Shown: in pieces, positions 18,368 to 27,950 of the stretch
How the letters are laid out: every line of letters starts with the position of its first letter
How positions within the stretch are numbered: position 1 is the first letter of the stretch
Assembly (NCBI GenBank): GCA_021794575.1
Contig: JAJYQO010000018.1
Span: forward strand, 1 to 60,900
DNA length: 60,900 bases
Direction of reading: 5' to 3'
Origin: Pseudomonadota bacterium
GTDB taxonomy: Bacteria; Pseudomonadota; Gammaproteobacteria; Xanthomonadales; Rhodanobacteraceae
Notes under the pieces: generated by a model
Told to the model about the DNA's origin: nothing
Databases searched by the model: none
Seen by the model: the letters and a program-made list of their open reading frames with translations, nothing else
Made by a program: the position numbers and the translations under genes

Positions 18368-18386
18368 GGCGCGCGCAGCGCGCGCC
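18368..18386. terminator. GC-only hairpin downstream of the Sel1-protein gene
   Basis: GGCGCGCGC, one base, then GCGCGCGCC: perfect 9-base arms (7-bp stem with a realistic loop). It lies between the Sel1 gene stop and the lptM promoter. It could end the former transcript, but no T-run follows. Confidence 0.35.
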
Positions 18387-18404
18387 GGCAGCGCCCGGCC
18401 GCGG

Positions 18405-19220
18405 TCAGCGCGCGCTGCTGCCGGCTGCCGCCGGTGCGCTGGCGGCCTGCTGCAAGGGGCCGACAGTGACGGTGCCGGCGCCGCCCCATTGCGCGTCGCG
18501 CTGTGCGAAGTATTCCTTGCCGGGCGTCCAGTACCACTTGTCGCGCAACGGATTGCCGAAGCCGAACGGCGTCAGCGTCGGTGCGCCTTCGGTGTAGTCG
18601 GGTCCGGGAATGGTGATCACGCCACCGTCGTAGCCGGTGTGCGATCCAGTCATGTTCATCAGCGCCAGGCGCATGTCGGCGAGCATGCGCGGCTCGGCCA
18701 CCTTGTCGCCATAGGTTTTGTCCAGCGTGGCCAGTTTTGCCTGCGCTTGTGCGCGCTGCGCCGGCGTCAGCTGCCGGCCGATACGCTCGCGCGTGGCCAC
18801 GAAACCGGGATAACCGCGCGAGGCCGCCAGCGCCAGCCATGCCCAGGCGGTGACCGGATTCCTGGCCACGCCGTTGCCGTTGGCGTACATCAGCCCGATG
18901 GCCATTTGCGAGAACTTGTCCGCGTAGTAGGCGCCGAACTTGAAATACTTCAGCGCACAGGCGTAGTCGTGGTCGGCGAAGCAGCGCATGCCGGTGAAGC
19001 GGCCGAACAAATCCGGATGGCCACGGGTGGACGAGTTGCCCATGGCGCGCAGGATGCGCTGCACTTCCGGATCCCGGGACGGATGCTGCGCGGCCGACGC
19101 GACCGGTGCGGATGCGACGGCAGCGGGTGCATCGGCGGCCGACACGCTGGCCTGGGCACGGGCGGACGGCAGCAGCAGGGCCAGCAGGACGGGAACAGCG
19201 AACATGGACAGGCGCGGCAT
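18405..19220 (-). CDS. exported Sel1-repeat protein
   Basis: 271 residues. The signal peptide MPRLSMFAVPVLLALLLPSA ends near ARAQA, so the product is periplasmic or secreted. The centre (about residues 80-140) carries Sel1/TPR-like helices: ACALKYFKFGAYYADKFSQ, then MAIGLMYANGNGVARNPVTA and WAWLALAASRGY. Such repeats usually scaffold protein-protein contacts. The C-terminal 110 residues match nothing I know. It is divergent from glmU across a 149-base gap and separate from lptM. Function unknown. Confidence 0.8.
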   Translation of the reverse strand: MPRLSMFAVPVLLALLLPSARAQASVSAADAPAAVASAPVASAAQHPSRDPEVQRILRAMGNSSTRGHPDLFGRFTGMRCFADHDYACALKYFKFGAYYADKFSQMAIGLMYANGNGVARNPVTAWAWLALAASRGYPGFVATRERIGRQLTPAQRAQAQAKLATLDKTYGDKVAEPRMLADMRLALMNMTGSHTGYDGGVITIPGPDYTEGAPTLTPFGFGNPLRDKWYWTPGKEYFAQRDAQWGGAGTVTVGPLQQAASAPAAAGSSAR

Positions 19221-19369
19221 GGCACATCACTCCATTGATGAGGGCCGTAGTGTCGCGCCGTGGCAATGCGCGCACCAGTGACCGGCATGCCAGCATGACG
19301 CGCCGCGCCGCTTGGGCTAACGTTGCCGCGCGCCGCAGCCGCCCCGTGTGGCACCGCCCCGGAGGACCG

Positions 19370-20749
19370 ATGAGCAGTCTGCAACCGCTGTACGTGATCG
19401 TGCTGGCCGCCGGCGAGGGCAAGCGCATGCGCTCGCAACAGCCGAAGGTGCTGCTGCCGCTGGCCGGACGGCCGCTGCTGGCGCACGTGCTGGAAACCGC
19501 GCGCGCGCTCGATCCGATGCGCATCGTGGTGGTCTACGGCCATCGCGGCGAGGCCCTGCGCGCGGCCTATGCCGGACGCCCCGAACTGGTCTGGGTGCAG
19601 CAGGTCGAGCAGCACGGCACCGGCCACGCGGTACGCCTGGCGCTGGAGCAGGTGCCCGAGCACGCGCGCGTGCTGGTCCTGTTCGGCGACGTGCCGCTGC
19701 TGCGGCCGGAGACCCTGCGTCCGTTGGTCGAGGCCAAGGCGCCGCTGGCGGTGCTGGCCGCCGAGGTGCCCGATCCGAGCGGCTACGGCCGCGTGCTGCG
19801 CGACGGCCTGGGCCAGGTGCGCGCCATCGTCGAGGATCGCGATGCCGACTCCGAGCAGCGCCAACTGCGCGTCATCAACACCGGCATCCTGGCCGCCGAC
19901 GCGCGTAGGCTGCGCGTCTGGGTGGCCAACCTGGACTGCAACAACGCGCAGCAGGAGTACTACCTCACCGACGTGTTCGCGCAGGCCGCCGAGGAGGGCA
20001 TGCCGGCGCTGTGCCTGCTGGCCCACGACGCCAGCGAGGCCGAAGGCGCCAACGACGCACGCCAACTGGCGCAGCTCGAGCAGCGCCTGCGCGCGCGCGC
20101 GGCGGCACGGCTGCTCGATGCCAGCGTGCGCCTGGCCGATCCGGCGCGCATCGACGTGCGCGGCAGCGTGGACTGCGGCGTGGACGTGGAGATCGACATC
20201 GACGTCATCCTGGAGGGCCGCGTGGTGCTGGGCGACGGCGTGCGCATCGGCCCATTCTGCCGGCTGCGCGATGTCGAACTGGCCGCCGGCAGCGAGGTGC
20301 ACGCACATTGCGACCTGGACGGCGTGGTGACCACCGGCGCTTGCCGCATCGGCCCGTTCGCGCGGCTGCGTCCGGGCAGCGTGCTGGCCGAAGGCGCGGC
20401 AGTGGGCAACTTCGTCGAGATGAAAAACGCGCGGCTGGATGCGCACGCCAAGGCCAGGCATCTCAGCTACTTGGGCGATGCCGAGATCGGCGCCGGCGCC
20501 AACATCGGCGCCGGCACCATCACCTGCAATTACGACGGCATCGACAAGCACCGCACGGTGATCGGCGCCGACGCCTTCATCGGATCCAACACCGCGCTGG
20601 TGGCACCGGTCACGGTGGGCGATGGCGCAACCATTGGCGCCGGATCAGTGATCACCAGGGACGCGCCGGCGCACACGTTGAGCGTGGCGCGCGCGCGCCA
20701 GATCAGTCTGCCCGATTGGCAGCGGCCGCCGCGCAAGCCGCGACGTTGA
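19370..20749 (+). CDS. glmU: bifunctional GlmU (UDP-GlcNAc synthesis)
   Basis: 459 residues (E. coli 456). The C-terminal domain acetylates glucosamine 1-phosphate and the N-terminal domain uridylylates it, yielding UDP-GlcNAc for peptidoglycan and lipid A. The uridylyltransferase motif is LAAGEGKRMRSQQPKVL; EQHGTGHAV and LFGDVPLL follow. The left-handed beta-helix has hexapeptide repeats from residue 250, with VGNFVEMKNARL and YLGDAEIGAGANIGAGT around the acetyl-CoA site. The start follows an ideal GGAGG. glmS is not adjacent. Confidence 0.98.
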   Translation: MSSLQPLYVIVLAAGEGKRMRSQQPKVLLPLAGRPLLAHVLETARALDPMRIVVVYGHRGEALRAAYAGRPELVWVQQVEQHGTGHAVRLALEQVPEHARVLVLFGDVPLLRPETLRPLVEAKAPLAVLAAEVPDPSGYGRVLRDGLGQVRAIVEDRDADSEQRQLRVINTGILAADARRLRVWVANLDCNNAQQEYYLTDVFAQAAEEGMPALCLLAHDASEAEGANDARQLAQLEQRLRARAAARLLDASVRLADPARIDVRGSVDCGVDVEIDIDVILEGRVVLGDGVRIGPFCRLRDVELAAGSEVHAHCDLDGVVTTGACRIGPFARLRPGSVLAEGAAVGNFVEMKNARLDAHAKARHLSYLGDAEIGAGANIGAGTITCNYDGIDKHRTVIGADAFIGSNTALVAPVTVGDGATIGAGSVITRDAPAHTLSVARARQISLPDWQRPPRKPRR

Positions 20750-20935
20750 GCGTGGCGCACGCCAACGCGGGTGAGCGGCTTGCAACACCGCTGCGGTACG
20801 TCCAGTTGCCTGCCGCCGCAGCAGGATGAGCGGTTTCGCAAAGTAAAGATCCGATCAGGTCCAGATCTTGCGCAAGCCGAGGATTGCCGTGCGGCAAGTC
20901 ACATATGAGCTTGCTGCGGCGTAGCCGAGTCCGGA

Positions 20936-20954
20936 CCCCGGATCAGGTCCGGGG
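20936..20954. repeat. hairpin of a dispersed-repeat type (CCCCGGATCAGGTCCGGGG)
   Basis: CCCCGGA-TCAGG-TCCGGGG makes a 7-bp stem. A related string (GATCCGATCAGGTCCAGATC) lies at about 20849-20868. It falls in the 275-base gap between convergent glmU and hrpB, which otherwise has no gene. The sequence is like palindromic intergenic repeats common in proteobacteria and may help end transcription. Confidence 0.5.
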
Positions 20955-21024
20955 CAGGCTCCACGCTGGACTCGGCGCCCTCTGCCAAGTCCGCGGTGGG
21001 CTTGTTCAGAGGATCCAAAACTGA

Positions 21025-23529
21025 TCAGCCGCCGCGCGGTTTGGCGCGATGCGTCGGTGCGGCGGCCCAAGGGTCGTCGGGCCAAGGGTGTTTGGGGTAG
21101 CGGCCCTTCAGTTCCTTCTTCACCTCGGCGTAGGTGCGGTCCCAGAAACCGCGCAGATCGCGGGTGACCTGGATGGGCCGGCCGCCGGGCGAGAGCAGGT
21201 GCAGCGTCACCGGCACCGTGCCGCGCGCCACGCGCGGGGTTTCCGCGAGGCCGAACAGCTCCTGCAGCTTGACCGCCAGCACCGGCGTGGCCGGATCGCC
21301 GTAATCCAAGGTCAGCTCGCGGCCGCTCGGCACGCGCAGTCGCGCGGGCGCCTCGCGTTCCAGCGCCTGCCACTGTGCGTGGTCCAGCCGCGCGCGCAGT
21401 GCCGCGTGCAGGCATTCGCCATCGATCTGCGCGAGGCCGCGCACGCCGTCGAGAAACGGCAGCAGCCACTGTTCCAGCGTGTCGAGCAATGCGGTATCGC
21501 CCACATCCGGCAGGCCCAGCGCGGGCAGCCAGCCGCGCAGCGCGGCGATGCGCTGGCGCAGGCTGCGCGCGGCGTTGTTCCAGGGCAGTGCGTCCAGCGC
21601 CTGTGCGCGGATGCCGGCCAGCAGCGCGGCGCCGGCTTGCTCCGCGCTCAGCGGCACATGGCGCCGGCTCAGCAGCAGCGCATCGAAGCGCTCGATCTCG
21701 AACGCCTCGGCGGCGCCGCGCCGCGCGTTCCAGTGCAGCTCGCGAGCGCTGGAAAAACGCTGCGGATACTCCGCGCGCAGCCGCGCCGCGTCGAACGGTG
21801 CGGCCTGCAGGATCAGCGCGGCGCCGTCCTCGGCGTGCAACTCGGTCACCAGCAGCCAGGATTCGCCGCGCAGCGCGCTGGCCTCGTGCAGGCGCGCGCC
21901 GCGGCCGTTGCTGAGCGTATAGCGCAGGGGATCGGCATCCGACCGGCGCGCGATACGGTCGGGAAATGCGGGTAGCAGCCGGTCGCCCAACGCGTGCGTG
22001 TGCGGCACGCCGCTGGCGGCGGATTTCACGCCCAGGCGCCGGCGCCAGCCGCGGCTGGCCTGCTCGATGGCAGCCAGTGCACCGGCATCGGCGCCGTGCG
22101 TGTGCGCGGCACGCGCGCCGCCGTCGCGCCAGGCGTGCAGCGCGGCGATCTGCGCGCGCAGATCGTCGCTGCGCGCGGCACCGCGCAGCGGATTGCGCGC
22201 ATCGATCAGTGCCAGCAGGTCGGCCAGCAGCGCGCGCTGCGCGGGTTCGGCATCCAGCGCCGCGGCCGCCAGCCGCGGAACGGCGCCCAGCGCGCGCATG
22301 GCGCGGCCGCGCGTGCTGATGCGGTCCGTCGCGTCCAGCGCGCCCAATGCGCGCAGCAGCTCGCGCGCCTGCGCCAGCGCGCCGGCGGGTGGCGCATCCA
22401 GCCAGGGCAGATCGCTGCTGCCCCAGGCGGCGAGGTCCAGCGCCAGCCCGGACAGTTCCACCTGCAGGATTTCCGGCGTGCGCGTGGACTCCAGGCGTTG
22501 GCTTTCCGGCCACAGCCGCAGCACCAGACCCGGCGCCACGCGGCCGGCACGGCCGGCGCGCTGCGCGGCCGAGTCCTGCGCGATGCGTACGGTTTGCAGC
22601 CGCGTGAAGCCGGAGTTGGGGTCGAAACGCGGCACACGCGCCTCGCCGCTGTCCACCACCGCGGTGACGCCGGGCAGGGTCAGGCTGGACTCGGCCAGGT
22701 TGGTGGCCAGCACCACGCGGCGCGTGCCCGGCGCGGCGGGCGCCAGCGCGGCGTGCTGCTCGGCCAGGCCGAGCTCGCCATGCAGCGGCAGCAGCTCCAG
22801 CGGCTGCGCGTGCTCGATTCCCTCCAGCGCGCGCTGCGCCTGCGCGATCTCGCGGCGCCCCGCCAGGAACACCAGTACGTCGCCCGGCGTCTGCGCCAGC
22901 GCCTGCTGCACGGCACGGCGTATCTGCAGCGTGACCGGCGCGCCGGGCGGCGCCGGCAGGTGCGCGATGCGCACCGGATATGTGCGCCCGGCGCTGGCCA
23001 GGCGCGGCGCGTCCAACCACCGCGCCAGGCGCGCGTCGTCCAGCGTGGCCGACATCACCAGCAGGCGCAGATCGGGCCGTAGCGCGCGCTGTACCTCCAG
23101 CGCCAGCGCCGCGCCGACATCGCCATGCAGGTGGCGCTCGTGGAACTCGTCGAACACGATGGCGCCGACGTCCGCCCGCTCGGGGTCGTCCAGCAGCAGG
23201 CGGGTGAGGATGCCTTCGGTCAGCACTTCGATGCGCGTGGTGGGTCCGACGCGCTGTTCGAAGCGGATGCGGTAGCCCACCGTCTGACCGACCGTCTCAC
23301 CGAGTTGCGCGGCCATGTAGCTGGCCGCCGCGCGTGCGGCGATGCGGCGCGGCTCCAGCATCAGGATGCGCCGGCCCTGCAGCCAGGGCGCACCCAGCAG
23401 CGCCAGTGGCACCTGTGTGGTCTTGCCGGCGCCGGGCGGGGCTTCCAGCACCAGGCGCGGAGTCTGCGCGAGGCTGTCGAGTACGCGCGGCAGCAGCGCC
23501 GCGATGGGCAGGTCGTCGCGAATCGGCAT
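21025..23529 (-). CDS. hrpB: ATP-dependent helicase HrpB
   Basis: 834 residues. DEAH-type helicase of unknown physiological substrate. Motif I is EAPPGAGKTTQVPLALL, motif II FDEFHERH (DEFH) and motif III VMSATLDD. GRREIAQAQRALEG and ATNLAESSLTLPGVTAVVDSG, together with QRAGRAGRVAPG (motif VI), complete the core. A helicase-associated domain and the HrpB-specific C-terminus (RDLRGFWDRTYAEVKKELKG) follow. The start is at MPIRDDLPIAALLP, matching the family; a longer frame is unlikely. It is divergent from tatD. Confidence 0.95.
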   Translation of the reverse strand: MPIRDDLPIAALLPRVLDSLAQTPRLVLEAPPGAGKTTQVPLALLGAPWLQGRRILMLEPRRIAARAAASYMAAQLGETVGQTVGYRIRFEQRVGPTTRIEVLTEGILTRLLLDDPERADVGAIVFDEFHERHLHGDVGAALALEVQRALRPDLRLLVMSATLDDARLARWLDAPRLASAGRTYPVRIAHLPAPPGAPVTLQIRRAVQQALAQTPGDVLVFLAGRREIAQAQRALEGIEHAQPLELLPLHGELGLAEQHAALAPAAPGTRRVVLATNLAESSLTLPGVTAVVDSGEARVPRFDPNSGFTRLQTVRIAQDSAAQRAGRAGRVAPGLVLRLWPESQRLESTRTPEILQVELSGLALDLAAWGSSDLPWLDAPPAGALAQARELLRALGALDATDRISTRGRAMRALGAVPRLAAAALDAEPAQRALLADLLALIDARNPLRGAARSDDLRAQIAALHAWRDGGARAAHTHGADAGALAAIEQASRGWRRRLGVKSAASGVPHTHALGDRLLPAFPDRIARRSDADPLRYTLSNGRGARLHEASALRGESWLLVTELHAEDGAALILQAAPFDAARLRAEYPQRFSSARELHWNARRGAAEAFEIERFDALLLSRRHVPLSAEQAGAALLAGIRAQALDALPWNNAARSLRQRIAALRGWLPALGLPDVGDTALLDTLEQWLLPFLDGVRGLAQIDGECLHAALRARLDHAQWQALEREAPARLRVPSGRELTLDYGDPATPVLAVKLQELFGLAETPRVARGTVPVTLHLLSPGGRPIQVTRDLRGFWDRTYAEVKKELKGRYPKHPWPDDPWAAAPTHRAKPRGG

Positions 23530-23612
23530 GCGCGCATGGTAGCGACCGCCGTCGCACCCGCGCGCGCCGGCCGCTGCGACAATGCGCGGCTTGCCACCCA
23601 CGCGGTCCGTGC

Positions 23613-24416
23613 ATGGAACTGATCGACATCGGCGCCAACCTCACCCATGAGTCCTTCGCGCACGACTTCACCCAGGTGCTGGCGCGCGCGCATGCGGCCG
23701 GCGTCGCGCAGATGCTGGTCACCGGCGCTTCGCGCGCGGGCAGCCGCGCGGCGCTGGAGCTGGCGCGGGCGCATCCGGGCGTACTTTTCGCCAGCGCCGG
23801 TGTGCACCCGCATCACGCCGGCGAATACGACGCGGACACCGAAGCCGAGCTGCGCGCGCTGCTGGCGGATCCGATGGTGCGTGCAGTCGGCGAGACCGGC
23901 CTCGACTACCATCGCGATTTCGCCCCGCGCGCGGCGCAGCGATACACCTTCGAGCGCCAGTTGGCACTGGCGGCCGAGTTGCGCAGACCACTGTTCCTGC
24001 ATCAGCGCGAGGCGCACACCGATTTCCTGCCCATGCTGCGCGCGGTGCGCGACCAGGTGCCGGCCGCCGTCGTGCACTGCTTCACCGATACGCGCCCCGC
24101 GCTGCGCGACTATCTCGATCTGGATTGCCACATCGGCATCACCGGCTGGCTGTGCGACGAGCGCCGCGGGCTGCATCTGCGCGAACTGGTGCGCGAGATT
24201 CCGCGTCAGCGCCTGCTGATCGAGACCGACGCGCCCTACCTGCTGCCGCGCACGGTGCGCCCGCAGCCGGCGCACCGCCGCAACGAGCCGATGTACCTGG
24301 CGCACATCCTCGCGGCACTGGCGCGCGAGCGCGGCGAGGATCCCGTGGAACTGGCGGCCGCCACCAGTGCCAACGCGCGCGCGGTGTTCAGCCTGCCCGC
24401 GCCGCCGCCGGGATGA
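23613..24416 (+). CDS. tatD: TatD-family metal-dependent DNase
   Basis: 267 residues. True TatD rather than YcfH or YjjV: it begins MELIDIGANLTHESF where those have DxHxH, and shares FASAGVHPHHA, GETGLDYHRDF, FLHQREAH, VVHCFTDTR, GITGWLCDERRG and LLIETDAPYLLPR with E. coli TatD. The family removes two divalent metals' worth of scissile phosphates as a 3'-5' exonuclease acting in DNA repair. It is cytoplasmic. It is not linked to tatABC here. It converges on the SCO gene with six bases between stops. Confidence 0.95.
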   Translation: MELIDIGANLTHESFAHDFTQVLARAHAAGVAQMLVTGASRAGSRAALELARAHPGVLFASAGVHPHHAGEYDADTEAELRALLADPMVRAVGETGLDYHRDFAPRAAQRYTFERQLALAAELRRPLFLHQREAHTDFLPMLRAVRDQVPAAVVHCFTDTRPALRDYLDLDCHIGITGWLCDERRGLHLRELVREIPRQRLLIETDAPYLLPRTVRPQPAHRRNEPMYLAHILAALARERGEDPVELAAATSANARAVFSLPAPPPG

Positions 24417-24422
24417 GGCGGC

Positions 24423-25181
24423 TCAGCCGCCGCGCAGCACGGCCCGGATGTGCCGCAGCAGCCGCGCCGCGCCGAGATCGTCGGCCTGCCCGCTGAACCA
24501 GCGCAGGCGGCCGTGCCGGCCGACCAGTGCCAGTGCATCGTCGTGGGCGATGTCGTAATCGGGCCGCGCCCGCGCCGCCAGCGCGTTGGCTACCCGCGGC
24601 GCGGGCACATACTGACCGGCGGCGCGCAGGCCGGCCGCATCGACTGCCTCCTGCGCGAAGCTGAGCTGACGGTAATCGACATGGAAGCCCGTGCGCACCA
24701 CGCGTCGGGTCTGCGCCGGCGTGCCGCTGAGGAATTGCCAGCGCAGGTCGCGCGGATTCCAGCCGTACTCGCGCTGGAAAGCCGCGGCCTGGGCCGGCCC
24801 GGTGTGCACCGGGTCCACATTGAACGAGACGATGCGCACGCGCTGCGCCAGATGCGCCAGGCGCAGTGCGTGCTCCAGCGCCACCAGGTGCAACGCGATC
24901 AACGGGCATGCGCTGGTGCAGTAGGGAAACAGGAAGGTCACCACCTGTACCTTGCCGGCGAATTGCCGCGAAGTCACCGGCTGGCCGAGCTGGTTGTGAA
25001 AGTCGCGGTACGCGGGCGCCGCGCCGAGATCGGGCAGGGCCTGCTGCCGCCGTTGCGACCGCAGTTGGCCCAGACCGAAGCCGAGCAGTCCAGCCAGCAG
25101 GGCGATGCCGAGCACGCGCGCCGCGCGCATCCACGGTGCCAGGGCGGATCGATCGCGCGGAACTGCGGCATTGCCGGCCAT
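24423..25181 (-). CDS. SCO1/SenC-like copper chaperone
   Basis: 252 residues. One N-terminal membrane anchor (about residues 20-40, LGIALLAGLLGFGLGQL) carries a periplasmic thioredoxin-like domain. The copper-binding CxxxC reads FPYCTSACPL, and the distal histidine lies in IAHDDALALVG. SCO proteins deliver copper to the CuA site of cytochrome oxidase. No cox genes flank it, but the neighbour is HiPIP, an electron carrier. The start at MAGNAAVPRD was chosen because the longer frame lacks coding character. The 371-base gap before HiPIP holds its ANR box and no other gene. Confidence 0.85.
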   Translation of the reverse strand: MAGNAAVPRDRSALAPWMRAARVLGIALLAGLLGFGLGQLRSQRRQQALPDLGAAPAYRDFHNQLGQPVTSRQFAGKVQVVTFLFPYCTSACPLIALHLVALEHALRLAHLAQRVRIVSFNVDPVHTGPAQAAAFQREYGWNPRDLRWQFLSGTPAQTRRVVRTGFHVDYRQLSFAQEAVDAAGLRAAGQYVPAPRVANALAARARPDYDIAHDDALALVGRHGRLRWFSGQADDLGAARLLRHIRAVLRGG

Positions 25182-25464
25182 GGCCTTCAGACCGGGTGCG
25201 CGCGCCTGAGTTTCCGCCGGCAGCCGTCGCTGCCGCTGCGTGATGCGGCAGCACGCCGCGCATGAACGGGCGGGCGACGGCCGCACGGGTTGCGCGCGGG
25301 CTGGGGCGGATTGTCGCAGCGGCGCCGCCGATCGCGCGCCGCACCGATCCGCGCGTGATTGGAAAAAGCCTTTCCCGTCAATTGCATGGAGCATCGATGC
25401 GGGCCTTGCCGGGCGTGGCGCCGGAATATGCGAAGGCAACGCCGCGCCTGCTGCTGGCGCGCAC

Positions 25465-25478
25465 TTGATCCAGGTCAA
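25465..25478 (+). promoter_or_regulatory. FNR/ANR box upstream of HiPIP
   Basis: TTGATCCAGGTCAA matches TTGAT-N4-RTCAA in full. Its centre is 31 bases before the centre of TAGCCT (25500-25505), the spacing of a class II FNR-activated promoter (box at -41.5). The predicted transcript starts about 40 bases before the HiPIP ATG. Confidence 0.85.
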
Positions 25479-25552
25479 TCCGCGCACAGGCGATGTTTCT
25501 AGCCTTGCGCGCACGGCACTGTCGCCGTGTACCGAGTTGAACGAGGTCTGTC

Positions 25553-25894
25553 ATGTCCGAGATCGCGAACATCGAATCGCGCCGCCAATTCCTGAAGGTC
25601 GCCGCCGGCACCGCGACGGCCGCAGTGGTTGTGGCCATGCTGCCGCGCGCGGCGCGCGCCAGTGGCCTGCCGCACCTGAGCCCCGACAATGCCGCCGCGC
25701 AGGCACTGGGCTATGTCGACAACACCAAACTGGTGAACAAGGGCAAGTTTCCCAGCCATACCGATGCGCAGCGCTGCGGCAACTGCGCGTTCTGCTCGGC
25801 GAAAGCCGGCGCCAAGTGGGGTCCGTGCCAGTTGTTCCCGGGTAACGACGTCAATACCGACGGCTGGTGCTCAGCGCACAAGATGCGGGCCTGA
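25553..25894 (+). CDS. high-potential iron-sulfur protein (HiPIP)
   Basis: 113 residues. Periplasmic one-electron carrier with a [4Fe-4S]3+/2+ cluster. A twin-arginine signal (SRRQFLKVAAGTATAAVVVA) exports the folded protein. Ligands are C75, C78, C92 and C106 in the family pattern RCGNC, GPCQLFPG and GWCSAHK. An extra cysteine, C81 (CAFC), stands where many HiPIPs have an aromatic residue. In other bacteria HiPIP feeds oxidases, denitrification enzymes or photosynthetic reaction centres; the partner here is unknown. The ANR box upstream indicates low-oxygen expression. It is probably monocistronic. Confidence 0.93.
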   Translation: MSEIANIESRRQFLKVAAGTATAAVVVAMLPRAARASGLPHLSPDNAAAQALGYVDNTKLVNKGKFPSHTDAQRCGNCAFCSAKAGAKWGPCQLFPGNDVNTDGWCSAHKMRA

Positions 25895-26074
25895 CGCACG
25901 CGTGGCGACCACCCCGCACGCGCGCCGCGGAAAGTCCGCGCGGCGGGTGTGCCGGGCGTGGCCATGTCGCGGCAGCGCGTAGCGGGGCGGCTGCGGCGCG
26001 CCCGGCTTCTTTGCCAATCGGTGTCGGATCGGTGTACGGTCCGCTGCTTGCCCATCAGCGCGACCGGATTCTCC

Positions 26075-26587
26075 ATGCCGTCTGCACGTTTTACCCACAG
26101 TGAGCTGCTGGCCTGCGGCCACGGTCAGCTGTTTGGGCCGGGCAACGCCCGGCTGCCCCTGCCGGACATGCTGATGTTCGACCGCATCGTCAACATCTCG
26201 ACCGAGGGTGGCGCCTACGGGCGCGGCGCCATCGAAGCGGAACTGGATATCCGCCCCGACCTGTGGTTCTTCGGCTGCCATTTCGAGGACGACCCGGTGA
26301 TGCCGGGTTGCCTGGGACTGGACGCGCTGTGGCAACTGGTGGGCTTTTTCCTGGCCTGGCTGGGACAGCCCGGCCGCGGCCGCGCGCTGGGCGTGGGCGA
26401 GGTGAAGTTCTCCGGCCAGGTGCTGCCGACCGCGCGCAAGGTCACCTACCTGATCGATATCCGCCGCGTGATGCGGCACAAGCTGGCGATGTCCATCGGC
26501 GACGGCCGCGTGCTGGTCGACGGACGGTTGATCTACGAGGCCAAGGATCTGCGCGTCGGCCTGTTCACCAGCACCGTCGGCTTCTGA
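26075..26587 (+). CDS. fabA: 3-hydroxydecanoyl-ACP dehydratase/isomerase
   Basis: 170 residues (E. coli 172). Dehydrates 3-hydroxydecanoyl-ACP and isomerises trans-2- to cis-3-decenoyl-ACP, the branch to unsaturated fatty acids. The catalytic His is in [20 protein letters not shown], and the block [14 protein letters not shown] follows, both as in FabA rather than FabZ. The start at [15 protein letters not shown] matches the family. fabB follows after eight bases, the classic FabA-FabB pair. Confidence 0.97.
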   Translation: MPSARFTHSELLACGHGQLFGPGNARLPLPDMLMFDRIVNISTEGGAYGRGAIEAELDIRPDLWFFGCHFEDDPVMPGCLGLDALWQLVGFFLAWLGQPGRGRALGVGEVKFSGQVLPTARKVTYLIDIRRVMRHKLAMSIGDGRVLVDGRLIYEAKDLRVGLFTSTVGF

Positions 26588-26595
26588 GCACCAGG

Positions 26596-27819
26596 ATGCG
26601 GCGGATCGCCATCACCGGCATGGGCATCGTCTCGTGTCTGGGCAACGACCTCGATACCGTCAGCGCCGCGTTGCGCGAGGGCCGCTCCGGCATTCGGCAC
26701 ATGCCCGTGTATGCCGAGATGGGTCTGCGCAGCCAGGTCGCCGGCGTGCCGCAGATCGACCTGGATGCCGCCATCGACCGCAAGCTGAAGCGCTTCATGG
26801 GCGATGCCGCGGCCTATGCCTGCGTGGCGATGCAGTCCGCGCTGGCCGACGCCGGCCTGACGCAGGAACAGGTGCGCGGCGTGCGCAGCGGTCTGATCGC
26901 CGGCTCCGGCGGCGCCTCGCCGGCCAACCAGATCGAAACCGCCGACCTGCTGCGCAGCCGCGGTGTGCGCCGTATCGGTCCCTACATGGTGCCGCGCACG
27001 ATGGGCTCGACCGTGTCGGCGGCGCTGGCCACGGCGTTCGGCATCCGCGGCCTGAGCTATTCGATCTCCGCCGCCTGCGCGACCTCGGCGCACTGCATCG
27101 GCGCGGCGGCGCGCGAAATCGCCGGCGGCGGGCTGGATATCGCCTTCGCCGGCGGTGGCGAGGAGGAACACTGGGGCATGAGCGCGCAGTTCGACGCCAT
27201 GGGCGCGCTGTCCACGCACTACAACGACACGCCACAGCGCGCGTCGCGTCCCTACGACACCGGTCGCGACGGGTTCGTCATCGCGGCCGGCGGCGGCATG
27301 CTCGTGTTGGAGGAGCTCGAGTACGCGCGCCGGCGCGGCGCGCGCATCTACGCCGAGCTGGCCGGTTACGGCATCAGCTCCGATGGCGCCGACATGGTCG
27401 CGCCCAGCGGCGAGGGCGCGGTGCGCTGCATGCGCATGGCGCTGCAGGCGGCCGGTACGTCGACGGTGGACTACATCAACACCCACGGCACCTCGACTCC
27501 GGTCGGTGACATCGTCGAACTGCAGGCGCTGCGCGACGTCTTCGGTGGCCGCTGCCCGCCGCTGTCCTCGACCAAGGCGCTGAGCGGGCACTCGCTGGGC
27601 GCTGCCAGCGTGCACGAGGCCATCTATTGCCTGCTGATGCTGCGCGACGGCTTCATCGCCGGCTCGGCGCACATCGAACAGCTGGACGAACGTGCCGGCG
27701 ACCTGCCGATCGTTCGCGAATCGCGTGCCGCCGCCCTGAATACCGTGCTCTCCAACAGCTTCGGCTTCGGCGGCACCAACGCCAGCCTGGTGCTGCGCCG
27801 CTACCGCGACGGAGTCTGA
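26596..27819 (+). CDS. fabB: beta-ketoacyl-ACP synthase I
   Basis: 407 residues. Elongates cis-3-decenoyl-ACP and other acyl-ACPs with malonyl-ACP. The catalytic triad is visible: Cys in [11 protein letters not shown], His in [12 protein letters not shown] and His in [10 protein letters not shown]; the [16 protein letters not shown]-terminal block is present. It starts eight bases after fabA behind a weak purine tract, and the two should be cotranscribed. The next gene is 229 bases away behind its own ANR box. Confidence 0.97.
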   Translation: MRRIAITGMGIVSCLGNDLDTVSAALREGRSGIRHMPVYAEMGLRSQVAGVPQIDLDAAIDRKLKRFMGDAAAYACVAMQSALADAGLTQEQVRGVRSGLIAGSGGASPANQIETADLLRSRGVRRIGPYMVPRTMGSTVSAALATAFGIRGLSYSISAACATSAHCIGAAAREIAGGGLDIAFAGGGEEEHWGMSAQFDAMGALSTHYNDTPQRASRPYDTGRDGFVIAAGGGMLVLEELEYARRRGARIYAELAGYGISSDGADMVAPSGEGAVRCMRMALQAAGTSTVDYINTHGTSTPVGDIVELQALRDVFGGRCPPLSSTKALSGHSLGAASVHEAIYCLLMLRDGFIAGSAHIEQLDERAGDLPIVRESRAAALNTVLSNSFGFGGTNASLVLRRYRDGV

Positions 27820-27848
27820 CGCGCGGCGCGCACGGCCGTGGCACTCGA

Positions 27849-27862
27849 TTGATCCAGGTCAA
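27849..27862 (+). promoter_or_regulatory. FNR/ANR box upstream of ubiD
   Basis: TTGATCCAGGTCAA, a full match. Exactly 20 bases later comes CGCACACTGCGCG (27883-27895), which occurs at the same distance after the box of the four-cysteine gene. CACACT (27885-27890) would be the -10, giving a start near 27897. The leader before ubiD is therefore about 150 bases, unusually long for this set. Confidence 0.85.
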
Positions 27863-27950
27863 GAGCGGCCGTCTGTCCGCGACGCACACTGCGCGGAGTC
27901 TTGCGGTGCACGCGCCGGTCGGCGCAGCGCGTCCGTCTCGACAGGAGACA

